From the NCBI GenBank assembly GCA_027620575.1, contig JAQCDT010000042.1, positions 1 to 9,052 on the forward strand: a stretch of 9,052 bases of DNA, in the 5' to 3' direction. The notes under the pieces are model-generated. The model worked only from the letters and a program-made list of their open reading frames with translations, did not search any database and was not told where the DNA came from. Every line of letters starts with the position of its first letter. Position 1 is the first letter of the stretch. This stretch comes from Verrucomicrobiota bacterium. Its GTDB lineage: Bacteria > Verrucomicrobiota > Verrucomicrobiia > Opitutales > Coraliomargaritaceae. This document shows, piece by piece, positions 1-7,461 of this stretch. A program made the position numbers and the translations under genes.

Positions 1-800
1 AAATAGGCAAGCGGGGCGGTAAGAATTATACTATCAGAAAGATCGAAGATGCCACCTAAGCCAGGGATTAAGTTGCCCGAATCCTTTTGTCCTGCTTGTC
101 GTTTAAAAGCACTTTCAATAAGATCTGATCCAATGGAAACAACGGAAAGGGGAAAGATGGTTAAGAGTGCTTTCCAAACTGTGAGTTGAGATGGAAGTAA
201 TTGGTTGAAAGCAAACATTAAGATGAGTCCAACAATCATCGCAAAGGCGATACCGCCAATGGCTCCTTCAAGTGTTTTTTTAGGACTGATAATGGAAAGT
301 TTATTTTTGCCAAAAAGTTTACCAAAAATATAGCCACCAATATCGGTATTGATAGCAATGATGACGACCCAAAAGCAAAGAAAAACACCGGCATCCGTGG
401 AATATCCTTCTTGGATATTTAAGTGATATATTTTGAAAATAAAGTGTAGTAAATAGGGTATGTAAATAAATCCAAAAAGTGTGGGGAGAAGCTGATTAAA
501 GTTTCCATTTTTCACATCTAGACCGATGATTAATAGAGTGATAATGAGGAAAGTAATTAGGAAAAGATCATTACTTAGATCGCCAAAATAGAATGAACCG
601 AACATCAGTATCGCACCACAGATGAGTCCGACTTGCTTCATGGGCTTTGCCCCACTTTTTTCAAACATTTGGTAGAGTTCAAGTTGGGCAAAGTAAGCGA
701 TAAAGGCTAAAATAAACACGCCAGCGTGAGCACGAAAAATAGCTAGAGAGAGTATTATTGAAACCCAGAGTGTAATTGAAGTCATGATTCTTGTTTTCAT
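1..800 (-). CDS. cdsA: Phosphatidate cytidylyltransferase (CDP-diglyceride synthase), 3' end cut by window edge
   Basis: This membrane enzyme makes CDP-diacylglycerol from CTP and phosphatidic acid, the branch point of phospholipid synthesis. I translated the minus strand from the ATG at 800 and it stays open for 266 codons to the left edge, so the C-terminus is missing. The N-terminal two thirds is a series of hydrophobic, presumably membrane-spanning segments. A TDIGGYIFGKLFGK stretch near residue 150 and ISPKKTLEGAIGG just after it are typical of the family. The C-terminal signature lies at about residues 230-257 (SAFKR, KDSGNLIPG, then GLGGIFDLSDS). Two positions differ from the classic signature: Leu248 where His is usual and Leu254 where Arg is usual; the acidic residues D253 and D256 remain. 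It starts 24 bases after uppS with no Shine-Dalgarno. A second in-frame ATG at 785 is a possible start. Family assignment is secure. Confidence 0.93.
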   Translation of the reverse strand, partial: MKTRIMTSITLWVSIILSLAIFRAHAGVFILAFIAYFAQLELYQMFEKSGAKPMKQVGLICGAILMFGSFYFGDLSNDLFLITFLIITLLIIGLDVKNGNFNQLLPTLFGFIYIPYLLHFIFKIYHLNIQEGYSTDAGVFLCFWVVIIAINTDIGGYIFGKLFGKNKLSIISPKKTLEGAIGGIAFAMIVGLILMFAFNQLLPSQLTVWKALLTIFPLSVVSIGSDLIESAFKRQAGQKDSGNLIPGLGGIFDLSDSIILTAPLAY

Positions 801-824
801 AGCGGATGAGATGAGTTTGTTAAT

Positions 825-1526
825 TTAGCTAATTTTTCCAAAGCGTCTTTCACGTTGTGCAAACTGAGTGAGGGCTTTTGTAAAGTGAGATTGATTAAAG
901 TCTGGCCAGTAAATTGGGCTGGTGTAAATTTCTGCATAAGCGGACTGGAGTAAGAGAAAATTACTGAGTCTGTATTCCCCAGAAGTGCGTATGATTAGAT
1001 CTGGGTCAGGAAGGTCTTTGGTATACAAGTATGAAGCCAGTTTAGGGTAGTCCAATTGTTCAATGTCTAAAGAATCTTTTTTTGCATCTTTAACTATATT
1101 TTTTACGGCATCTACGATTTCATTTTGTGAACTGTAGTTGAGAGCGATCGTCAGTGTGAGACGATCAAAATGAGCAGTTTTTTCTTTGGCGTCTTCGATA
1201 CATTTAAAAGTTTTTTCGGGTAACTCGTGAATGCGTCCAATGGTTTTAAGTTGGATTTCATTTTCAATGAGCAACTTGAGTTCTTTTTCCAAGAAATGAT
1301 TGAGCAGGGACATTAATCCGTTGACTTCATCTTTGGGCCGATTCCAGTTTTCCGAACTAAAGGCGTAAAGGGTAAGGTAGGGAATTTTATTTTTGATGGC
1401 CGCTTCAATGACTTTTTTGACGGTTTGGATTCCTTCTTTGTGTCCGGCGAGTCGGGTGAGGTTGCGTTCTTTAGCCCAGCGGCCATTACCATCCATGATG
1501 ATGGCAATATGTTTTGGAATATCCAT
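825..1526 (-). CDS. uppS: Undecaprenyl diphosphate synthase (cis-prenyltransferase)
   Basis: This enzyme adds eight isopentenyl units in cis to farnesyl diphosphate, making the C55 carrier lipid for peptidoglycan and other envelope polymers. The 233-residue protein is the usual length. Its key residues line up with E. coli UppS at a constant offset of 14: catalytic D12 in IMDGNGRWA, H29, F56-S57 in AFSSENW, R63, R180, R186, S188 and the metal-binding E199. The late signature at 174-194 reads DPDLIIRTSGEYRLSNFL, then LLQ. The usual Trp in FLLWQ is Leu193 here, a mild substitution. The C-terminal RERRFG is also typical. The ATG at 1526 shares one base with the argF stop (TAATG), so translation is probably coupled to argF, and no Shine-Dalgarno is visible. 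cdsA follows after 24 bases, a common envelope-lipid pairing. Confidence 0.97.
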   Translation of the reverse strand: MDIPKHIAIIMDGNGRWAKERNLTRLAGHKEGIQTVKKVIEAAIKNKIPYLTLYAFSSENWNRPKDEVNGLMSLLNHFLEKELKLLIENEIQLKTIGRIHELPEKTFKCIEDAKEKTAHFDRLTLTIALNYSSQNEIVDAVKNIVKDAKKDSLDIEQLDYPKLASYLYTKDLPDPDLIIRTSGEYRLSNFLLLQSAYAEIYTSPIYWPDFNQSHFTKALTQFAQRERRFGKIS

Positions 1527-2464
1527 TAGTTTGAGTGCGCTTGTAGCTGAGCAAGGATGGCTTTTTGTGTATGAAGTCTATTTTCAGCTTGATCGTAAAC
1601 AATGGAATTGGGGCCTTCAATAACTGCTTGAGTGACTTCTTCACCGATATGAGCAGGTAAGCAATGAAGAAATAAGAAATCTTGGTTCGCATTGGCGACT
1701 AGTGCTTCGTTGACTTGGAAATCAGCTAAAGTTTCTTTGCGTTCTTTGCTTTGAGCTTCATCGCCCATAGACACCCATACATCAGTATTGATAACATCCA
1801 CTTTGTTAGCTGCTTCGATCGGGTCATTGGTGAATGTATGTCTTGGAGTGAGATTTTCTGCTTTGAGTTTTTCTAAAACCTCATGGGTGGGTTCATATCC
1901 GTTGGGGCCAGCAAGCACCAAATCGAACCCTATGTATGCGGCGGCAATGATCCAAGAGTTGGCCATGTTTGAAGCGGTATCGCCAAAGAAAGCGATTTTT
2001 TTATTTTTGAGAGCCGATAGCTCAATGTTTTCTGGGTCAATGCGTTCTAATATCGAGAAAATATCTGTTAGAATTTGGCATGGGTGATTGAAGTCAGTTA
2101 AGCCATTAACGATGGGCATGGTGGCGTGCTTGGCAAATTCGGTGACTACCGAATGATCGTAGGCCCGTATGACTAACCCATGTAAATATCTAGAAAGCAC
2201 AATGGCAGTGTCCTTAATGCTTTCACCTCGACCTATTTGAGTATTTTGAGAATTCAGCACAATGGCATTAGCACCGAGTTCTTGTATTCCCACTTCAAAC
2301 GATACTCTTGTCCGAGTACTGCTTTTGTAAAAGAGAAGGCCCCAGGATTGTTGCTCTAGGCTTTTGGGCGTGCTTGTCCGATTGAGTTTCAACTCTTTAG
2401 TCTGTTTTAAAGTCGCTTGAAGTTCTTCTAAAGAAAAATCAGTTATGTGGTTAAAATGTTTCAT
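1526..2464 (-). CDS. argF: Ornithine carbamoyltransferase
   Basis: This cytosolic enzyme converts ornithine and carbamoyl phosphate to citrulline in arginine synthesis. At 312 residues it has normal length. The carbamoyl-phosphate loop STRTR is at 49-53 inside FYKSSTRTRVSFE, and HPCQ is at 127-130. The second-domain GDTASNMANS is at 161-170. The ornithine-side residues are D228 and the SMG loop at 232-234 (DVWVSMGDE). The catalytic HCLPAH is at 267-272 with C268. An aspartate carbamoyltransferase is excluded by the HCLP and SMG motifs. The ATG at 2464 lies 29 bases after the argD stop, with no Shine-Dalgarno. The gene ends in TAATG, sharing its stop with the uppS start. ArgF is the last arginine enzyme of the cluster; argG and argH must lie elsewhere if the pathway is complete. 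Confidence 0.97.
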   Translation of the reverse strand: MKHFNHITDFSLEELQATLKQTKELKLNRTSTPKSLEQQSWGLLFYKSSTRTRVSFEVGIQELGANAIVLNSQNTQIGRGESIKDTAIVLSRYLHGLVIRAYDHSVVTEFAKHATMPIVNGLTDFNHPCQILTDIFSILERIDPENIELSALKNKKIAFFGDTASNMANSWIIAAAYIGFDLVLAGPNGYEPTHEVLEKLKAENLTPRHTFTNDPIEAANKVDVINTDVWVSMGDEAQSKERKETLADFQVNEALVANANQDFLFLHCLPAHIGEEVTQAVIEGPNSIVYDQAENRLHTQKAILAQLQAHSN

Positions 2465-2493
2465 CGTACTTAAAATATGCGTTTATAAAATAG

Positions 2494-3672
2494 TTATACG
2501 TTTTTAAAGACGTTCTCTAAAATTTTGATGCTTTGGTTTAAGTGAGTTTCTTCAGCGATTAATGGAGGTAGTAAGCGGATGGTGTTGTGACCTGCAGGCA
2601 CAACAAGCAATCCGTGATTTCTACAACTATGAGTAATCGCCTGTGCATCATCAACTGAAATACCAACCATATATCCCTTACCTCTTATGTCGTGTATTTT
2701 ATCAGGGTATTTTGTTTTTAAGTCGTGGATTTTTTCGTGCCATTGTTTTGATTGCTTCTGAACTTTTTCGAGTAGCTTATCTTCAAAAATAGTATCGATA
2801 ACAGCGTTTCCAGAAACCGATGCAAGTGGGTTTCCGCCAAATGTGGTTCCATGGGAACCTGGCTGAAAAAGGTCTTCGTGCGTTTGGTTGATCCAGATTG
2901 CACCGATGGGGAATCCACCACCGAGTCCTTTAGCCATGCCTATTGCATCAGGAGTGATCCCGCTTTCTTGGTAAGCAAAAAAGTCGCCCGTTCTGCCGAT
3001 GCCACATTGAACCTCATCAATGATTAAGAGTAGGTCATTGTCTTGGCAAAGTTGTTGTAGGGCTTGCAGAAATTCATTTTCGGCAGGAAAAATACCGCCT
3101 TCACCTTGAATGGTTTCGATCATGATTGCGGCAACCGATGAGTCCACTTGCTTTTTAAAGCTTTCAATGTTGTTGAATTCAGCATAGCGAAAACCTTCTA
3201 GCATTGGGTGAAATCCTTTTTGAATTTTCTCTTGTGGCGTAGCGGCCATACACCCGAAAGTCCGTCCATGAAAAGCGTTGGTTGCGGTGATTACTTGGTG
3301 GCAAGCATGGCCTGTTTGCTTGCTTTTTTTGAGTCCATGTAATCTAGCTAGTTTGATCAGTGCTTCGTTGGCTTCCGCACCACTGTTGCAAAATAATAGC
3401 CGTCCAGGTCCTGCAATTTGTACCAGTTTATCTGCGAGTTTTTGTTGGCTAGGAATCCCAAAAAGGTTGCTACAATGAACAAGGTTATGAAGTTGCTCTT
3501 GAAGGGCCTCTGTCCATTTTGGGTGCGAATGTCCAAGAGAGGTCACGGCGATTCCTGAAGTGAAATCCAAATACTGATTGCCTTGATCATCATACAAAAA
3601 GATCCCTTGCCCTTTAACTGCATTAAAAGGGGGTGGTGCGTAATTTTTGGCTAATGATGGATAATGTTCCAT
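2494..3672 (-). CDS. argD: Acetylornithine aminotransferase (class III, PLP-dependent)
   Basis: This enzyme transfers an amino group from glutamate to N-acetylglutamate semialdehyde, giving N-acetylornithine. The 392-residue protein has the class III aminotransferase layout: SGAEANE at 97-103 (cofactor phosphate), FHGRT at 134-138, IDEVQCGIGRTG at 218-229 (the Asp contacting the pyridine nitrogen), the Schiff-base lysine K248 in GMAKGLGGGFPIGA, and GTTFGGNPLA at 275-284. Class III members overlap in specificity (succinylornithine, GABA or lysine-pathway substrates), and the sequence alone does not separate them. The position between argB and argF, with an 11-base gap after argB, is the main reason for the ArgD call. 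A side role in lysine synthesis, as in enteric ArgD, is possible. The ATG at 3672 has no Shine-Dalgarno. Confidence 0.96.
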   Translation of the reverse strand: MEHYPSLAKNYAPPPFNAVKGQGIFLYDDQGNQYLDFTSGIAVTSLGHSHPKWTEALQEQLHNLVHCSNLFGIPSQQKLADKLVQIAGPGRLLFCNSGAEANEALIKLARLHGLKKSKQTGHACHQVITATNAFHGRTFGCMAATPQEKIQKGFHPMLEGFRYAEFNNIESFKKQVDSSVAAIMIETIQGEGGIFPAENEFLQALQQLCQDNDLLLIIDEVQCGIGRTGDFFAYQESGITPDAIGMAKGLGGGFPIGAIWINQTHEDLFQPGSHGTTFGGNPLASVSGNAVIDTIFEDKLLEKVQKQSKQWHEKIHDLKTKYPDKIHDIRGKGYMVGISVDDAQAITHSCRNHGLLVVPAGHNTIRLLPPLIAEETHLNQSIKILENVFKNV

Positions 3673-3683
3673 AGGTAAATTGT

Positions 3684-4586
3684 TTAGTTATTGAGGATTT
3701 CGGTACCGATACCTTGATGGGTAAAGATTTCTAATAAAAGCGTGTGTGCTTGTTCAGCATGAATAAAGTGAACCCGTTTGACCCCTTCAAGAAGAGCACT
3801 TTGAGCACTTTCAACTTTTGGAATCATACCGCTGGAAATTACTTTGTTATCGATGAGCTCGTTAATTTGATGAACTTGAAGAGAAGAGATTAGACTGTCT
3901 GGGTTTTCTACATCACGCATCAGTCCAGGAACATCGCAGAGATAAACGAGTCGTCTCGCTTTGAGGGCGATGGCAACTTTACAGGCGGCGGAGTCTGCGT
4001 TGGTATTATAAATATCCCCGTTATCATCTTTTGCGAGTGGTGAGATGACGGGAATACTTCCACTGGAAAGAGCTTTCTTGATAATTTTTGTTTTTACACT
4101 GTCGATTTCTCCAACGAAGCCAAGGTCATATGATTGAGATGGATCGTTTTCGTCGGTGAATTGTTTTTGTTCGCAGAGTAAAATCTCTTTACCATCGATG
4201 GGCATAGCATGAGCACCTTGCTCAATGATATCTTGGCAAATCTCAGGGTTGATTTTTTGATTCAGTGTTTGGTCAACGACTTTTATGATAGGGCGACTGG
4301 AAACTCTTAAGCCATTTTTGAATTCGGTTTTCATGGCTTTTTCTTTGAGTGCATTGGTGATTGCTTTACCGCCTCCGTGTACGATGACGACCTTAATGCC
4401 AACGGCATGTAAGAAGACGATATCGGACGCAATTTTTTTGCGTTTACTGAGGTCACTTGAGTCCATGAAGGCACCACCATATTTTATCACAAATATGGAG
4501 TCCTTAAACCTTTGAATATAGGGAAGTGCTTCCAATAAGACAGAAGCTTTTGTGGTTGCATCTAAATCTAATAAATTATTTTCCAT
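3684..4586 (-). CDS. argB: Acetylglutamate kinase, arginine-sensitive type
   Basis: This amino-acid kinase phosphorylates N-acetylglutamate with ATP, usually the controlled step when acetyl groups are recycled. In the 300-residue protein the ATP-site start is IKYGG at 34-38 (K35), followed by HGGGKAI from 70, the substrate arginine R94 in GLRV, NTNADSAA at 194-201, and GMIPKVESA at 253-261 (K257). A helix-forming extension of about 30 residues (KASVLLEALPYIQRF) precedes the core. That helix marks the hexameric, arginine-inhibited class and is absent from the E. coli enzyme. H273, E286 and G292 align with H268, E281 and G287 of the Pseudomonas enzyme, which help bind arginine. The usual DGR between them is replaced by AEQ. 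The ATG at 4586 follows argJ by 18 bases. Feedback inhibition by arginine is an inference. Confidence 0.97.
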   Translation of the reverse strand: MENNLLDLDATTKASVLLEALPYIQRFKDSIFVIKYGGAFMDSSDLSKRKKIASDIVFLHAVGIKVVIVHGGGKAITNALKEKAMKTEFKNGLRVSSRPIIKVVDQTLNQKINPEICQDIIEQGAHAMPIDGKEILLCEQKQFTDENDPSQSYDLGFVGEIDSVKTKIIKKALSSGSIPVISPLAKDDNGDIYNTNADSAACKVAIALKARRLVYLCDVPGLMRDVENPDSLISSLQVHQINELIDNKVISSGMIPKVESAQSALLEGVKRVHFIHAEQAHTLLLEIFTHQGIGTEILNN

Positions 4587-4604
4587 GAAATGAATATAGG
4601 TACT

Positions 4605-5837
4605 CTATTCGCTTTTGTTGAAATCAACATAGGCTTCGCTTAAGTCTGTGGTGATTAATTTAAATGATTGGTCTCCTTGATTTAAGTCTAAAGTAATTGT
4701 GAATGATTTTTTTTGAGTAATTGCTTTCCAATCGTCTGTATGGTGTTCCTGAGGGATGCCTGAGAGGAGAGCGGGCACTTCATTGTAATGCAGATTGAGC
4801 TGATCTAATTTGAGTCCAACCCTTGCATAGCCTGCGGCATCTACAACACGTCCCCAATTTGGGTCTGAACCATAAAAAGAGGTTTTTACGAGTAGCGAAT
4901 TGCCAATGGCCCGTGCTACTTTCTCTGCATCTTCAAAGGAGCTACATCCTTTGATTTCAAGGGTGACAACTTTGGTGATCTTCTCTCCGTCACTGACAAT
5001 TTTTTTAGCGAGGATTTCAGAAATCAATGTGAGTGCTTCTTGAAAGGCTTGTGCTAAAATCGGATCTTCATCAATCGATGCACCTGATTCTCCGTTGGCG
5101 AGAAGAATCACTGTATCATTGGTGCTCATATCACCATCGATTGAGATGCAGTTGAAAGTTTGTGCATTGGCTTGAGATAAACATTTTTGCAAGGATGTAT
5201 GTGAGCCATCTAGATCTGTGACAATGAATGCGAGCATGGTGGCCATATTGGGCTCAATCATGCCAGCGCCTTTCGCCATTCCTGCAAGGGTGAATGTTTT
5301 GTTTTGGTATTGAATGGTGACGGTAGCGAGTTTTTCGCAAGTGTCGGAGGTCAAGATAGCTTGAGAAGCCTGCAGTGCTTGCGTCGGGCAATGTTTGAGG
5401 GCTTTTGCACAGGTATCGATACCCGCAGAAATTTTGTCAATGGGGAGCCTTCTTCCAATTCTTCCGGTAGAGCATACATAAAATGGGAGTCCTATGTTGG
5501 TTGTGACTTGTGCACTGGCGGACATTTCTTGTGCATCAGCCATGCCATTGTTTCCAGTACAGGCATTAGCATTCCCGCTGTTGATAACAATGCCACCAAT
5601 TTTCTCAGGATTGCCTTTGAGAACCGCTTTACATAAATCCACAGGTGCAGCGGTGACATCATTTTGCGTAAAGACAGCAGCTGATTTGAGTGGTGTATTG
5701 CCAACGATTAGAGCTATGTCAAGCTGGCCTGATTGGTTGTCCCGTATATCAACAGCAGTGGCTGAAAACTTGTAGCCTGGACAATCAAAAAGTCCTTTGG
5801 AGTTTTCTTGAGCATTTATTGTGAATTGGGAATCCAT
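4605..5837 (-). CDS. argJ: Glutamate N-acetyltransferase / ornithine acetyltransferase
   Basis: ArgJ moves the acetyl group from N-acetylornithine to glutamate, closing the acetyl cycle; some members also use acetyl-CoA. The precursor cleaves itself before a threonine that becomes the nucleophile. That site is intact: GMIEPNMATMLAF, with Thr200 counted from the ATG at 5837. Other family landmarks are STGRIGR at 123-129, SIDGDMSTNDT at 232-242, and VKTSFYGSDPNWGR at 317-330. The predicted protein is 410 residues, typical of the family. An in-frame TTG at 5864 would add nine residues. It has a weak AGGA four bases upstream, but the ATG places the conserved core about where it sits in Bacillus ArgJ, so I prefer it. 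The sequence cannot tell whether the enzyme is mono- or bifunctional. It lies between argC and argB. Confidence 0.95.
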   Translation of the reverse strand: MDSQFTINAQENSKGLFDCPGYKFSATAVDIRDNQSGQLDIALIVGNTPLKSAAVFTQNDVTAAPVDLCKAVLKGNPEKIGGIVINSGNANACTGNNGMADAQEMSASAQVTTNIGLPFYVCSTGRIGRRLPIDKISAGIDTCAKALKHCPTQALQASQAILTSDTCEKLATVTIQYQNKTFTLAGMAKGAGMIEPNMATMLAFIVTDLDGSHTSLQKCLSQANAQTFNCISIDGDMSTNDTVILLANGESGASIDEDPILAQAFQEALTLISEILAKKIVSDGEKITKVVTLEIKGCSSFEDAEKVARAIGNSLLVKTSFYGSDPNWGRVVDAAGYARVGLKLDQLNLHYNEVPALLSGIPQEHHTDDWKAITQKKSFTITLDLNQGDQSFKLITTDLSEAYVDFNKSE

Positions 5838-5883
5838 AATTTGATCAGTCAAGTGGTTCGGCAATTATTCCTAGCGTGCCTTC

Positions 5884-5901
5884 TTTATGATTTTTATGAT
5901 T
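5884..5901 (-). repeat. Tandem 2 x 9-base repeat after argC
   Basis: Directly after the argC stop codon, the minus strand holds two perfect adjacent copies of AATCATAAA. They lie in the argC-argJ gap and can form no hairpin. This may be simple slippage in AT-rich sequence; no function is suggested. Confidence 0.5.
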
Positions 5902-6924
5902 TTATAGAAGGCCTGTGGTTTCAGGGAGAGAAAATTTCTTGTTGAATATTTGGACTGCTTGTCCGCTTGCACCTTTGATTAGATTATCAATTACAGAAGT
6001 GATGACTAAATTTTCTGTTTGTGGATCGTAAACCGCAGAGAATTCGATTCTATTTGTTCCAACGACATTCTTAGTTTCAGGGAATATGCCACTTGAAAAA
6101 ATCTTTACGAAAGGTGCATCGCTGTACGCTTTTTCCCATTGAGTGTAGATCGTCTCAATAGAAACCTTTGCAGGAACAACTATAGTGGTGTGTATGCCTC
6201 TATCAATAGGGGCTAAATGGGGGCAAAATTGGATAGAGACATCTTCAAAAGCGGCGGTGTCGAGTTGTTCTGAAATTTCGGATAGGTGCCGGTGTTTAGG
6301 CAAGCCGTATGCTTTAAGGTTTTCGTTTACCTTGGTAAATAATAAATCTTCCTTGAGTGTTTTGCCTGCGCCACTGACTCCACTGTAACTGTTGATCACA
6401 ACATTTTTATGGCTGATTTGACCTGCTTTAAAGAGCGGAATCAAAGGAATAAGGACACTGGTTGGGTAGCACCCTGGGCAGGCGATCAATTGAGCATCCA
6501 TCCATTTTGGGTGGCTAATCTCGGGTAGGACGTACGGAGATACATCGAGCAAGTGAGGTGCTGGGTGCTTTTTGCCGTAGTATTTTTCGTAATTACTCGG
6601 AGAGCTTAACCGAAAGTCAGCACTTAAATCGATGATGGTTTTACCCGCATTATACAAGGGCTCGGCATATTCAAAAGAAACGCCATGAGGGAGGGCCAAG
6701 AAGACGGTTTCGATTTCTTTGTTATCAGCGAGTGCCTGGGGACTGGATTCGGTGAAAGTGAGATCTTGTACACAATGACTGAGCTTAGGCAAAACGTCGG
6801 CGACCTTTTGACCAGTAAGTGACCGTGAGGTAACCGCACACAGCTCCGCCTCTGGATGCTGTGAGAGCAACCGGATTAATTCTTCTCCAGAATAACCTGA
6901 AGCTCCGACGATAGCTGTTTTCAT
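5902..6924 (-). CDS. argC: N-acetyl-gamma-glutamyl-phosphate reductase
   Basis: This NADPH-dependent enzyme reduces N-acetylglutamyl phosphate to the semialdehyde, the step after ArgB. The 340-residue protein opens with the Rossmann nucleotide loop VGASGYSGEEL (6-16). LALPHGVS at 77-83 and IDLSADFRL at 98-106 follow. The catalytic Cys152 is in ACPGCYPTS, SYSGVSGAGK is at 179-188, and the His-containing HRHLSEI is at 211-217. KGASGQAVQ near the C-terminus (317-325) is also conserved. It is the long type 1 form found in most bacteria. The ATG at 6924 has no Shine-Dalgarno. It is the first arginine gene and sits just downstream of the rpsI terminator, so a promoter for the arg block must lie in or near that gap unless the terminator is read through. 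The gap to the preferred argJ start is 64 bases. Confidence 0.97.
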   Translation of the reverse strand: MKTAIVGASGYSGEELIRLLSQHPEAELCAVTSRSLTGQKVADVLPKLSHCVQDLTFTESSPQALADNKEIETVFLALPHGVSFEYAEPLYNAGKTIIDLSADFRLSSPSNYEKYYGKKHPAPHLLDVSPYVLPEISHPKWMDAQLIACPGCYPTSVLIPLIPLFKAGQISHKNVVINSYSGVSGAGKTLKEDLLFTKVNENLKAYGLPKHRHLSEISEQLDTAAFEDVSIQFCPHLAPIDRGIHTTIVVPAKVSIETIYTQWEKAYSDAPFVKIFSSGIFPETKNVVGTNRIEFSAVYDPQTENLVITSVIDNLIKGASGQAVQIFNKKFSLPETTGLL

Positions 6925-6932
6925 TATAGGTT

Positions 6933-6961
6933 TGTATAAAGGGATTGATGACTTTTGAAAA
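6933..6961 (-). promoter_or_regulatory. Candidate promoter for the arg block (weak)
   Basis: On the minus strand, TTTTCA (6961-6956) and TATACA (6938-6933) are separated by 17 bases, each matching 4 of 6 sigma70-type consensus positions. Transcription would begin about two bases before the argC ATG, giving an almost leaderless mRNA. The -35 element shares bases with the T-tract of the rpsI terminator. No ArgR box could be seen in the gap. AT-rich sequence gives such matches by chance, so this is tentative. Confidence 0.3.
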
Positions 6962-7003
6962 GAAAAACCCTCCTTGGCTGAAAAAATTGCCGTGGAGGGT
7001 TTT
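6958..7003 (-). terminator. Rho-independent terminator after rpsI
   Basis: Bases 6964-6973 (AAAACCCTCC on the plus strand) pair perfectly with 6994-7003. An inner GGC/GCC pairing (6976-6978 with 6989-6991) extends the stem beyond a two-base internal loop. On the minus strand the stem is followed by TTTTTCTTTT, a classic uridine tail. It lies 30 bases after the rpsI stop, so it should end the rplM-rpsI transcript or partly attenuate reading into argC. On the plus strand the stem is followed by only four T. Confidence 0.85.
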
Positions 7004-7032
7004 GAAATTCTAACTTATATGTAAGTATAGGA

Positions 7033-7434
7033 TTAGCGTTTCGAGAATTGGAAGCGCTTTCTTGCTCCTGGCTGACCTGATTTTTTGCGTTCTCTACTAC
7101 GAGGATCTCTACTTAGATGACCTTCTTTTTTCAAAGTGACTCGGTCTTCTGAGTTAAATTTTTCGAGAGCTCTAGCGATTCCGAGGCGTACTGCACCAGC
7201 TTGTCCATTTAAACCTCCACCAGTTGCATTGATGCTAATATCAAATTGATCTTTTGCATCAAGTGTGTCGAGAGGCGATAAAGCATTACGGGTAAAGTCT
7301 TCAGCTTTGAAATAATCACTTGGACTTTTGCCATTCACTTCAATTTTTCCGGAGCCAGCTTTTAGGCGAATACGAGCGGAAGCAGTTTTTCTACGACCGA
7401 CTGTTGTAATATCTTTGTCTGTTTTCGTTGCCAT
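7033..7434 (-). CDS. rpsI: 30S ribosomal protein S9 (uS9)
   Basis: S9 binds the 3' major domain of 16S rRNA in the small-subunit head, and its C-terminal tail reaches the P-site tRNA. The 133-residue protein has the family's GRRKTASARIRL near the start (13-24), VNGKSPSDYF at 33-42, and GGGLNGQAGAVRLGIARAL at 72-90. The basic tail contains SRDPRSRERKKSG and ends in the conserved QFSKR, with the terminal Lys-Arg present. It follows rplM by 27 bases, the near-universal L13-S9 pairing in bacteria. No Shine-Dalgarno precedes the ATG at 7434; the upstream bases are pyrimidine-rich. A strong terminator follows. Confidence 0.98.
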   Translation of the reverse strand: MATKTDKDITTVGRRKTASARIRLKAGSGKIEVNGKSPSDYFKAEDFTRNALSPLDTLDAKDQFDISINATGGGLNGQAGAVRLGIARALEKFNSEDRVTLKKEGHLSRDPRSRERKKSGQPGARKRFQFSKR

Positions 7435-7461
7435 AAATAATAAGAAGTATGAGAAAATTGA

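Noticed and set aside
1788..2087. 99-codon plus-strand open frame inside argF
   Set aside because: It is antisense to conserved argF sequence, with no motif or start signal.
5304..5636. 110-codon plus-strand open frame inside argJ
   Set aside because: It lies opposite an intact, well-conserved gene, shows no recognisable domain or ribosome-binding site, and is a shadow of argJ codons.
6925..6930. TATAAT-like hexamer running into the argC ATG
   Set aside because: A -10 element here would start transcription inside argC, so it is probably chance.
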